From positions 1-24,721 of the forward strand of contig JBCDJG010000064.1 of NCBI GenBank assembly GCA_038748065.1: a DNA stretch of 24,721 bases, written 5' to 3'. Source of the DNA: JBCDJG01 sp038748065 (GTDB lineage: Bacteria; Pseudomonadota; Gammaproteobacteria; Pseudomonadales; Halieaceae). Below, one piece after another: positions 1 through 6,121 of this stretch. The notes beneath the pieces are model-generated. The model did not search any database and was not told where the DNA came from. It was given only the letters and a program-made list of their open reading frames with translations. A program made the translations under genes and the position numbers. Positions within the stretch are counted from its first letter, which is position 1. The number at the start of each line of letters is the position of its first letter.

Positions 1-7
1 CATAAGT

Positions 8-57
8 CTGGTCTCCTGTAACCAAGCTGCCCGGCCCACTTGTCTCCTCCAATCAAG
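8..57. repeat. imperfect 19-bp direct repeat pair, possible mobile-element end
   Basis: Two 19-base copies lie at 8-26 and 39-57, 31 bases apart. Both start with CT, share the core GTCTCCT and end in CAAG; 15 of 19 positions match. Together with the second repeat pair just downstream, this looks like the subterminal repeat array of an insertion sequence whose body lies to the left of the window. No transposase is visible, so the assignment is inferred. Confidence 0.4.
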
Positions 58-67
58 GACTTAGTGA

Positions 68-113
68 AACCGGACAGAATACTTGCTACACAACCGGACA
101 GATTATTTGCTAC
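68..113. repeat. tandem 22-bp direct repeats, probable insertion-sequence terminus
   Basis: Two 22-base copies lie at 68-89 and 92-113, separated by 2 bases, with 20 of 22 positions identical. Both begin AACCGGACAGA and end TTGCTAC. Closely spaced repeats at one end are typical transposase-binding sites, for example in IS21-type elements, but I cannot name the element. The peptide-cluster promoter starts only about 20 bases downstream, so an insertion here may have replaced the original upstream region. Confidence 0.5.
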
Positions 114-134
114 CTACACGCCGCGTAGCCCGTG

Positions 135-163
135 TTGACATAGCTCGGCTGGCGCGTGATCAT
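135..163 (+). promoter_or_regulatory. sigma70-like promoter of the first small-peptide gene
   Basis: TTGACA at 135-140 is followed by a 17-base spacer and a -10-like GATCAT at 158-163. The spacer ends in GGCGCGT. The same arrangement (TTGACA, 17 bases ending in GGCGCGT, then an ATnAT-type -10) occurs upstream of the third small-peptide gene at 3477-3505. That paired conservation is the main evidence that it is real. Confidence 0.55.
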
Positions 164-203
164 GTCAGCGCAGTTAATCCAATTACCAGACCGAGGGCAT
201 GTC

Positions 204-371
204 ATGAGCCAGTCACGGAAGCAACTCGATACGAGCGAACTGTTAGGGTTTATGCGCACTGATCGCGAGATCGATCTGCAAGCGCCGGAAATCGCAAATC
301 GTAATGGGGCTAAAATTGGCGAACCTGGGCCATTCGCTCCGGAAAAGCCTGGCAAAGGCGCCACCAAGTAA
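204..371 (+). CDS. small repeat-motif peptide A, candidate modified-peptide precursor (55 aa)
   Basis: This 55-residue peptide starts at the ATG preceded by GAGGG at 193-197, six bases upstream; an in-frame ATG at 156 lacks such a site. It carries one copy of the motif shared by all three small peptides: D9, L13, G15-F16, an IDLxAP segment near residues 23-28, then NRNGAKIG at 32-39. The tail is rich in Pro, Lys and Gly. There is no signal peptide, membrane segment or recognised domain. Its own promoter and position at the head of a cassette with ligase, hydrolase-fold and ACP genes suggest it is a substrate of those enzymes, probably a ribosomal precursor peptide. Function is inferred. No cleavage site is evident, since only eight residues precede the first motif. 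Confidence 0.7.
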   Translation: MSQSRKQLDTSELLGFMRTDREIDLQAPEIANRNGAKIGEPGPFAPEKPGKGATK

Positions 372-378
372 GGCGCCT
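356..378 (+). terminator. hairpin across the stop codon of peptide A
   Basis: AGGCGCC (356-362) and GGCGCCT (372-378) can form a 7-bp GC-rich stem with a 9-base loop that contains the TAA stop. No T-run follows, so it could be an mRNA 3'-end stabiliser or attenuator between peptides A and B rather than a true intrinsic terminator. Confidence 0.3.
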
Positions 379-514
379 CGTGTCGGCGCGTATACAGCAG
401 CGCCGAAAATCACAGACTTCGATATGGGTTGCCCAAGCCGTCTTGATGCAGCGCTAGCAGCCCCTGATGATCGAGAAAGCGCCATCGACCGGCGCTAAAC
501 GCGAGGTATATAGA

Positions 515-787
515 ATGAACAAGGCTCCGAAACAAATTGACGCACGCCAACTGGTAGGCTTCAGCGGCGCAGAGAATGTTATCGATTTAAAGGCTCCTGC
601 GCTTTGCAATCGTAGTGGGTCCAAGATCGACGAAATCCAAGGGCCTTGCGACAAGGCGGGTGAACTCGATACTGATCAACTGGTGGGTTTCGTCAGCTCT
701 CCTGATAAGGCAGAGATTGACGAAGAGGCCACTAAGGCCCAATCCGGTGCAAAGATCGGCGAAATCACAGACATCCAGCAGTCTTAA
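515..787 (+). CDS. small repeat-motif peptide B, two motif copies (90 aa)
   Basis: The ATG at 515 has GAGG at 503-506 eight bases upstream; the reading frame is open further upstream without a comparable site. The 90-residue product holds two tandem motif units. The first has D9, L13, G15-F16, IDLKAP and NRSGSKID near 32-39. The second has D52, L56, G58-F59, ID at 68-69 and QSGAKIG near 76-82. The first unit aligns with peptide A and the first unit of peptide C; the second belongs with the second unit of peptide C, which shares the [IV]DxxAT pattern. This two-type repeat structure looks like a precursor carrying two modifiable cores. There is no known domain or secretion signal. A single cysteine lies in each linker-type position (C31, C45). 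Function is inferred from context. Confidence 0.75.
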   Translation: MNKAPKQIDARQLVGFSGAENVIDLKAPALCNRSGSKIDEIQGPCDKAGELDTDQLVGFVSSPDKAEIDEEATKAQSGAKIGEITDIQQS

Positions 788-802
788 AGCATCCTCAAAG
801 TC

Positions 803-833
803 CCCCCAACCTGCACACTCTGCTCGTTGGGGG
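803..833 (+). terminator. hairpin downstream of peptide B
   Basis: CCCCCAAC (803-810) pairs perfectly with GTTGGGGG (826-833), giving an 8-bp stem with a 15-base loop just after the peptide B stop. No T-run follows. It may partly terminate or attenuate transcription so that peptide mRNA exceeds enzyme mRNA, a common arrangement in precursor-peptide operons. Confidence 0.4.
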
Positions 834-955
834 CGCACTTAAGATCCACTGGCTTGGCGCCGCCAATTGCGCAGAAATTCCATGCCGTTAGCGTCGCTCC
901 CCCTCCGTTGCCCCGCGCGCACTGAAACCTTACCTGCAACGACCTGATCGAGCCC

Positions 956-1048
956 ATGAGCGCCTCTTTAACTATCAACGCTTTGCTTGATACCCTGACT
1001 ATGGCCAGCGTCGCGGCATGCATCGAAATCTGGTCGGCCGATGATTGA
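956..1048 (+). pseudogene. internally deleted acyl carrier protein (30 aa)
   Basis: The 30-residue frame starts MSASLTINALLDTL and ends TMASVAACIEIWSADD. These two pieces align with residues 1-14 and 75-91 of the intact ACP at 4938-5213. The intervening 60 residues, including the DSL phosphopantetheine site, are absent, and the frame is kept. Its stop overlaps the ATG of the following hydrolase-like gene, as in the intact cassette, so the remnant may survive because it couples translation to that gene. It cannot carry a phosphopantetheine arm. It is probably a relic, with a leader-peptide role as the alternative. The 168 bases before it contain no HExxH gene, which cassette 2 has at this place, although the hairpin at 803-833 lies there. 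Confidence 0.7.
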
Positions 1049-1949
1049 AGACTACCTGAAGGCCGCAAGTGAGTTGAAGACGCGAAACCAGTTCAATCGC
1101 GTGCACATCAACCTCAACCGAATCATGACGCCTGAGCAATGCGCTGAGTTGATCGCAGCGCAAAGGCAGGGGCGGCTATTCAAAAGCTCGGGCCCCTGGC
1201 TGGATAGCCTCCAGCGTCTATCGCCAGACATCGACACATCGCCGGAGCCCTGGGTGGCCGAGCCTATCAACGAGCACATGACCTGGTACCAGGCAGGCGA
1301 CGCCGACGCGCAGGAAGGCAAGGCGCTGCTGATCGCCTTCTGTGGCAAGGCCGATTTACTTTTCGTGGCGCTGCCCACCTTTCTGCAAGCGCTGCCTGCG
1401 CGCGATTGGCATGTGCTGCGCATTACCCATCATGGCCGGAAGGGTAGCGTAACCCCCGGCGATGAGGTACCGGCGCTGCATGCGCTACTCGATCAGATCA
1501 CAGCGATAACGGCCCAATACGACCACCCTCACACGGCCTGCGTGGGCACCAGTTCCGGGGGTTACATAGCGATGCTGGTCGCTATGCACCTGGAAGCACA
1601 GCGTTGCGTCGCCTTCAGCGGTTCGCTGCCAGAGCGCTGGGTGAAGATAATGCCAGAGCTTTCGGGCGGAAAGCTGCCGCTGCGTCCGGGCGAGGATGCC
1701 AACCTGCCCGAGTATGTTTTTGTCTATGGCGAATTAAACCAACGGGATCAACGCAACGCCGAAATTGCGCGACTCGTTTTGAGTGGTCACGACATGTCCG
1801 TGCCGGGCGTGAGGTCACACAATTCGCTGTACCCGATTGCCAGGCGTGGTCTGCTGCGGGAGGCCTTCTTCTCGATGTTCGGCGGGTTTACAGCAGGTAG
1901 CGCCCCGGCACAGTCTGCGCCCGGTGCCGGCAGCCAGGGCCATGGCTGA
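1041..1949 (+). CDS. alpha/beta-hydrolase-fold protein, cassette 1 (302 aa)
   Basis: The ATG overlaps the stop of the truncated ACP. The central G-T-S-S-G (169-173) is a GxSxG nucleophile elbow with Ser171 as candidate nucleophile. A late SHN segment (H260) could give the catalytic His, and acidic residues after VFVYGE (near 231) could complete the triad. The first 75 residues form a helical extension with a conserved RNQFNRVHI segment, which I do not recognise. The paralogue at 5210-6121 has the same length, start motif and stop overlap with its ligase. In the ligase/ACP context it may be an acyltransferase or thioesterase that moves an ACP-bound group to the peptide, but hydrolysis is equally possible. 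It has no signal peptide, so it is probably cytoplasmic. Confidence 0.75.
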   Translation: MIEDYLKAASELKTRNQFNRVHINLNRIMTPEQCAELIAAQRQGRLFKSSGPWLDSLQRLSPDIDTSPEPWVAEPINEHMTWYQAGDADAQEGKALLIAFCGKADLLFVALPTFLQALPARDWHVLRITHHGRKGSVTPGDEVPALHALLDQITAITAQYDHPHTACVGTSSGGYIAMLVAMHLEAQRCVAFSGSLPERWVKIMPELSGGKLPLRPGEDANLPEYVFVYGELNQRDQRNAEIARLVLSGHDMSVPGVRSHNSLYPIARRGLLREAFFSMFGGFTAGSAPAQSAPGAGSQGHG

Positions 1950-3393
1950 TACCATTAACCTGTTTGCCTTCCTGCGTAGAAATGCGGCAGAAAATCCCCA
2001 GCGGCCCGCAATCATTACGCCTGAACTTCGCATCAATCACGGCGAGCTGCCGGACCATATCGCGGCTGTAACGGCTAGCCTGCAATCGCAAGGTTTCGAA
2101 GCGGGCGTCATGACGGGCGTCGCGGTGCTGGATGATGTCCCTCATATACTGCTGACCATGGCGCTGATGTGTATGGGTACGCCAAGTATCAGCCTCTGGG
2201 CAACCGACAATAATCGCCTCCTCGAACGTAAGGCCGATCTATTAAAGATCAGGCAGCTTGTGCGCGAGCCGGGAGAAACGCACCACCTGCTGGGGAGCGA
2301 GCAAGTTGCCGGGTTTGAGGTCGGGATGGCCTGGGAGCACGCGAGTGAGGCCGCGCAATGGCTCTCGATGCAAGAGCAAAGCCTCGATGCCAAGCTGTTC
2401 TATCGCTCGACGTCCGGCACCACGGGTGCACCGAAGACCTTCGGCTGCAGCCTCGCGCATAACATGAACCAGGCTACGTGGACGGCCGAGGATCCTCACA
2501 AGGCTCGAATCCTGCGCTCTGGCCGCAGTGAGCACGACGCCACCCGTTTTCACTATGTTGGCAGCTTGCTCGGCGGGCAGACCATTCCCATCCTTTTCCC
2601 GATCACGGTTGAGAACCTGGCCCCCTTTTGCAAAGCCTATAGGATTACAGAGGTGCATGCCGGGCCCTTGCGTCTCAGCTCGATGTTGGCTTCAAGCTCG
2701 GATAATGCGATCAAGCTGCCGCCTGGCATCCGCTGGCTGACCGGTGGCCTCCGTGTACCTGGCCCACTGCGCCTCGAGACCATGAAGCGCATCACGCGAG
2801 AGCTTTATGTGTCATTCGCAACGAGCGAGACGGCAGCCATCTCGATTGCAACACCCGATCAGCATGAGCGGTGGCCGGAGGGAATTGGCTATCCGCGGCC
2901 CGGTGTCGAAGTGGAGTTGCGCGATGCGGCCGGTATTCCGGTGCCGCGCGGCGAAATCGGGGAGCTTTGGGTGCGGCGACGGGGTGTGGCGGGCGATGGC
3001 ACCCTCACCGAGCCGGGTTGGCATTGCACCGGTGACCTCATATCGTGGCCGGAAGACGGCCCGCTCATCTATCACTCCCGCGCCGACGACATGATGATCA
3101 TGAACGGCATTAACATTTTCCCGGGTCCGATAGAAGATGCGCTGCTCTCACATGAACAGGTCAGCGAAGCGCTGGCCTTCCCACTTGAGTCGCGCCTGCA
3201 CGGCCAGATTCCCGTGGCCGCGGTGGTATTGAGGCAAAACGCCGAGGTGGCCGCTGCTTCTCTGGTGAAGTATGCCCGCGATAAGTTGGGTAAGCTGGCC
3301 CCACGCAAGATTCTGGTGGTTAATGAGATCCCGCGCACTGCACTTGGCAAACCCCGGCCTCTGGATTTGCAAAAGGCCATGCGCGGTAGTTAA
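1942..3393 (+). CDS. AMP-forming carboxylate ligase (adenylation enzyme), cassette 1 (483 aa)
   Basis: This is an ANL-superfamily adenylating enzyme expected to activate a carboxylate with ATP. Motifs in order: phosphate loop STSGTTGAPK (156-165), FATSE (292-296), GELW-type segment (340-343), TGD (363-365), SRADDMMIMNG (379-389) and C-terminal PRTALGKPRP with catalytic-type Lys470. At 483 residues it is short, like stand-alone adenylation domains (DltA-like) rather than long fatty acyl-CoA synthetases. The ATG at 1942 overlaps the hydrolase stop by eight bases (ATGGCTGA), implying coupled translation; the frame is open further upstream but inside the hydrolase gene. Loading onto an ACP is likely from the neighbouring carrier gene, although the ACP in this cassette is broken. 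The substrate cannot be read from the sequence. Confidence 0.88.
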   Translation: MADTINLFAFLRRNAAENPQRPAIITPELRINHGELPDHIAAVTASLQSQGFEAGVMTGVAVLDDVPHILLTMALMCMGTPSISLWATDNNRLLERKADLLKIRQLVREPGETHHLLGSEQVAGFEVGMAWEHASEAAQWLSMQEQSLDAKLFYRSTSGTTGAPKTFGCSLAHNMNQATWTAEDPHKARILRSGRSEHDATRFHYVGSLLGGQTIPILFPITVENLAPFCKAYRITEVHAGPLRLSSMLASSSDNAIKLPPGIRWLTGGLRVPGPLRLETMKRITRELYVSFATSETAAISIATPDQHERWPEGIGYPRPGVEVELRDAAGIPVPRGEIGELWVRRRGVAGDGTLTEPGWHCTGDLISWPEDGPLIYHSRADDMMIMNGINIFPGPIEDALLSHEQVSEALAFPLESRLHGQIPVAAVVLRQNAEVAAASLVKYARDKLGKLAPRKILVVNEIPRTALGKPRPLDLQKAMRGS

Positions 3394-3476
3394 GGGCCTC
3401 GTTGCGCGCCTTGTCGTGCTGTACCCTGGTGGGCTTTAGGGCGCTAAATTACTCATTTTGTCCGCCCGATTCCTTG

Positions 3477-3505
3477 TTGACACGGCACTCTTGGCGCGTA
3501 ATGAT
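3477..3505 (+). promoter_or_regulatory. sigma70-like promoter of the third small-peptide gene
   Basis: TTGACA at 3477-3482, a 17-base spacer ending in GGCGCGT, and AATGAT at 3500-3505. It matches the promoter at 135-163 in both boxes, in the spacer length and in the GGCGCGT block directly before the -10. The shared block may be an extended -10 or a regulator-binding element, so both peptide genes are probably co-regulated. Confidence 0.6.
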
Positions 3506-3544
3506 TGCCAGGTAGGGCGATTACGCCCAAGCGAGGAAAACGCT

Positions 3545-3793
3545 ATGAACATGTCAGTTGAGCATCTCGATCCAATGCGTCTTATGGGTTTTTCCGAGGG
3601 CCTTTCCATTGATCTAAAATCGCCAGTGCTCGCCAACCGAAACGGCGCTAAGATTGGCTTCGAGCCAATACCCGTTTTGCCCGACGTAAATCAGTTGGTT
3701 GGTTTCACCGCTAAAGCAGGCAATAACGGTGTCGATGTGGCCGCTACCTTGGTTCAATTTGGCTCTAAAATCGGGCTTGAGCCTGGTCCCTAA
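3545..3793 (+). CDS. small repeat-motif peptide C, two motif copies (82 aa)
   Basis: The ATG at 3545 follows GAGG (3533-3536) by eight bases; upstream in-frame sequence overlaps the promoter and is unlikely to be coding. The 82-residue peptide has two units. Unit 1 has D9, L13, G15-F16, IDLKSP and NRNGAKIG (31-38). Unit 2 has D47, L51, G53-F54, VDVAAT (63-68) and FGSKIG (72-77). It ends in EPGP, similar to the EPGP after the unit in peptide A and EIQGP after unit 1 of peptide B. It has no cysteine, signal peptide or known domain. It lies directly before the HExxH-motif gene, so it is the most likely direct substrate of that enzyme. The precursor role is inferred. Confidence 0.75.
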   Translation: MNMSVEHLDPMRLMGFSEGLSIDLKSPVLANRNGAKIGFEPIPVLPDVNQLVGFTAKAGNNGVDVAATLVQFGSKIGLEPGP

Positions 3794-3935
3794 CTGGGCC
3801 ACTCGCTAACAACCCGTGCTCGGGCTAATATCTGCCCGAAGGCGCGCATAAAGAAACGCCCTGGATGACAGGTGCTGCTGTTGTCTGGGGTACTTGCAAT
3901 CTACGGACTAGAGAAGCCGCTTGGAGCGGCAGGAT

Positions 3936-4928
3936 ATGTCGCCAGCATTGCCTCTTTCCCCTTCCCCCTCACGCACCGAATCTCTGATACAGGAAGTTTA
4001 TAACGAACTTGCTGGCTCACTCTCGTACCTCCGAGACTTCCTTAAGACCGACGAATGGCCCAATGGCACACTCGCCGCCTGTGATTTTCGTGATCGGCCG
4101 CTGACACCTTGGGTATTCGGCAGTTATGCCTTCATTGCCCAACATGCTAGCCGTGGTGAACTGGATGCCGCTCGACAGGTATTCAACGCTCTGGTGCGGG
4201 AGCTTGAGCGGGCGCCCCTTGGGCGCTTCATTCCCATGGCGGATCAGCGTCTGCCGCAGCGGCATTGGGAAATGGTCGGTGAGCTTCTCGACAGCGACCC
4301 GGGTCGGCCCTTCACGCCTGGCGCGCCGGAGCCTGATGAGTTCAGCCAGTGCTATGAGGAGCTCCAGGCGGCCCAGGATTTGCTGGCATCGCTGGATGCG
4401 GAGATGGCAGCGGAGGTGGAGCATCTTACACCCTTGATGATTCTCGCCGCTCCAGGAGTGTCAGATCAGGGGCGGCGATTTGGTGGCGCTTCTACCTTCT
4501 TCCTGTGGGGCGCGGTGACGCTCAATGCACAGATTCGGCGTAATCCGCTGGCGGGTATCGAGACGCTAGTGCACGAGTCCAGTCACCAGCTTTTGTTTGG
4601 GCTCGCTCATGGCGGCGCTCTGAGTGAAAACGATCCCAACTCCCGCTACACCTCGCCTCTGCGACCCGATCCGCGTCCCATCGAGGGCATTTTCCACGCC
4701 ACTTTCGTGGAGGCTCGTTTGCATGTGGCCCTGAGCCGGCTGCAGGAGAGCCCGCAGCTGCCTGGCGAGCATATCGACGCAATACAGACGCAGTTAGCCG
4801 CGCATGAAAGCGCCGTCAACCAGGGTCTAGGTGTGTTAGAGGAATCGCTTCTCCCCACGCCGCACGGCAAGGATGTGCTGGATGCCATGCTGGACTACCA
4901 GTCACAGGCACTGCGCGCCGATGCCTGA
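3936..4928 (+). CDS. HExxH-motif protein, candidate alpha-ketoglutarate-dependent peptide beta-hydroxylase (330 aa)
   Basis: The key motif is LVHESSHQLLF, with HExxH at 213-217, followed by SPLRPDPRPIEG (240-251) and H254 in IFHATF. That order (HExxH, then a P-x-R-x-D-P-R-P segment, then a His) matches the family first annotated as HEXXH-containing putative peptide-modification proteins. Members of this family, fused to radical SAM enzymes, have been shown to be iron/alpha-ketoglutarate peptide beta-hydroxylases. By analogy H213 and H217 plus H254 would bind iron, and the Arg of DPRP could bind the co-substrate. Residues 130-165 are helical and acidic. No radical SAM partner is present here. 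The ATG at 3936 is preferred, with AGGA/GGAG just upstream; a TTG at 3921 would add five residues. A zinc metallopeptidase is the alternative reading. ACP follows after 9 bases. Confidence 0.72.
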   Translation: MSPALPLSPSPSRTESLIQEVYNELAGSLSYLRDFLKTDEWPNGTLAACDFRDRPLTPWVFGSYAFIAQHASRGELDAARQVFNALVRELERAPLGRFIPMADQRLPQRHWEMVGELLDSDPGRPFTPGAPEPDEFSQCYEELQAAQDLLASLDAEMAAEVEHLTPLMILAAPGVSDQGRRFGGASTFFLWGAVTLNAQIRRNPLAGIETLVHESSHQLLFGLAHGGALSENDPNSRYTSPLRPDPRPIEGIFHATFVEARLHVALSRLQESPQLPGEHIDAIQTQLAAHESAVNQGLGVLEESLLPTPHGKDVLDAMLDYQSQALRADA

Positions 4929-4937
4929 GTATTGCCT

Positions 4938-5213
4938 ATGAGCCCCAAACCTCTTATTGATGTTCTGCTGGAAGCCCTCACCGCGGCGGCCTACGGGGAT
5001 GAACCAGACGCCGAACTGATTCAGCAGCTCCAAACAGGCCCTGCGGATATCCAGCTTGAAGACCTGGAGTTCGACAGCCTGGCGGTGATGGAGTTTTGTA
5101 TCTCTGTAGAGCTGAACACCGGCGTTGAGCTCACCCCGGACCACCTTGAACAGTGCAAAACGATGGCGGATGTCGTGGCCTTCATCGAGGCTTGGCCAGC
5201 GACCGATGAATGA
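4938..5213 (+). CDS. stand-alone acyl/peptidyl carrier protein (91 aa)
   Basis: The 91-residue acidic protein carries L-E-F-D-S-L at 43-48, the standard carrier-protein phosphopantetheine site with Ser47, followed by the ELNTGVELTPDHL segment typical of helix II to helix III of ACPs. Length and helical pattern fit a stand-alone ACP. The ATG at 4938 is chosen because the deleted paralogue at 956 starts at the same MS; a TTG at 4932 is also in frame. It follows the HExxH gene by 9 bases, and its TGA overlaps the next ATG by four bases. It probably holds the acyl or aminoacyl group made by one or both ligases, since the other ACP copy lacks the serine. It is unlikely to be the housekeeping fatty-acid ACP. 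Confidence 0.88.
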   Translation: MSPKPLIDVLLEALTAAAYGDEPDAELIQQLQTGPADIQLEDLEFDSLAVMEFCISVELNTGVELTPDHLEQCKTMADVVAFIEAWPATDE

Positions 5214-6121
5214 TTGAAGACTACCTGAACGCCACCCGTGAGCTGAAAACGCGAAACCAGTTCAACCGCGTCCACATTGATTTGAGCAGAGTAATGACGC
5301 CGCTCCAGTGTGCCGAATTAATCGCTGCGCAGAGGAAGGGTCTGCTAAGCGAGCACGCGCGTGGCTGGGTGCAGGTCTTCTTGAATTTAGCACCGGGTAT
5401 TGAAGCATCGCCTGAGCCCTGGGTCGCCGAGCCTGTCACTGAGTCTATAACCCTGCATCACCATGGCAACGCGGAGTGCGAACAACACCGTAAGGGCCTG
5501 TTGATCGCCTTTTGTGGCAATTCTGATCTTATGGGTGTGCCGCTGCCTGTTTTTCTGCAGGCGCTTCCCGCACGTGATTGGAACGTACTGCATATTCTCC
5601 GTCATGGCCGCAAGCGCGGGGCGCCTCGCGTTGATATTGCGCAAGCGATCAATGAATTGCTCGATGAACTCAGGGCGCAAATTGCCAGGCACCAGCCCTC
5701 GTATCTTGCTTGCGTGGGCATGAGTTCAGGCGGGGGCATGGCTATGATGGTCGCGCTGCGCCTGGAAGCGCAGCGCTGCGTGTCCATTGGCGGCGCGGTT
5801 TTCGAATCCTGGCTCGACAGACTGCCAGAGCTCTCGGGGGGTAGGCTGCCGCTACGGCAAGTTCGGGACTTTAGCCTGCCAGAGTATGTGTTCGTTTACA
5901 GCGAGGGCAGCGAAATAGACAAGCGCCAGGCAGAAATTGCGCAGCTTCTTTTCAAGGGTCATGGTATGCCGATACCGGGTGTGAGATCGCATAATTGCGT
6001 GCACCCTATCGCAAGGCGCGGGCTACTGCGAGAAACACTCTTTTCTTTACTGGGTGGTTTTACGGCAGAGCCTGCCGTCATTCAATCTGACCCGGGAGCC
6101 TCCGGCCAGGTTCATGGCTGA
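5210..6121 (+). CDS. alpha/beta-hydrolase-fold protein, cassette 2 (303 aa)
   Basis: Paralogue of the protein at 1041-1949, one residue longer. The nucleophile elbow is G-M-S-S-G (170-174) with Ser172; H261 in the GVRSHN segment is the candidate catalytic His. The N-terminal block with TRNQFNRVHI and the central FLQALPARDW (115-124) are shared almost word for word between the copies, whereas residues 45-65 and 80-95 differ, so substrate or partner specificity may have split. The start overlaps the ACP stop (ATGA), and the stop overlaps the ligase start (ATGGCTGA). Tight coupling with an intact ACP favours a carrier-dependent acyltransferase or thioesterase, but this is not proven by sequence. 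I do not recognise a named subfamily. Confidence 0.75.
   Translation: MIEDYLNATRELKTRNQFNRVHIDLSRVMTPLQCAELIAAQRKGLLSEHARGWVQVFLNLAPGIEASPEPWVAEPVTESITLHHHGNAECEQHRKGLLIAFCGNSDLMGVPLPVFLQALPARDWNVLHILRHGRKRGAPRVDIAQAINELLDELRAQIARHQPSYLACVGMSSGGGMAMMVALRLEAQRCVSIGGAVFESWLDRLPELSGGRLPLRQVRDFSLPEYVFVYSEGSEIDKRQAEIAQLLFKGHGMPIPGVRSHNCVHPIARRGLLRETLFSLLGGFTAEPAVIQSDPGASGQVHG

Noticed and set aside
8..113. Possible CRISPR array from closely spaced repeats
   Set aside because: There are two different pairs, not one repeated unit, spacers are 2 or 12 bases, and no cas gene is present.
156..203. Longer N-terminus for peptide A from the ATG at 156
   Set aside because: The extra 16 residues overlap the promoter region, lack a ribosome-binding site and have no counterpart in peptides B and C, whose D9/L13/G15-F16 positions match only with the 204 start.
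3800..3935. Hairpin (TCGGGC...GCCCGA) between peptide C and the HExxH gene
   Set aside because: Only a 6-bp stem with no T-run; too weak to call a terminator or attenuator.
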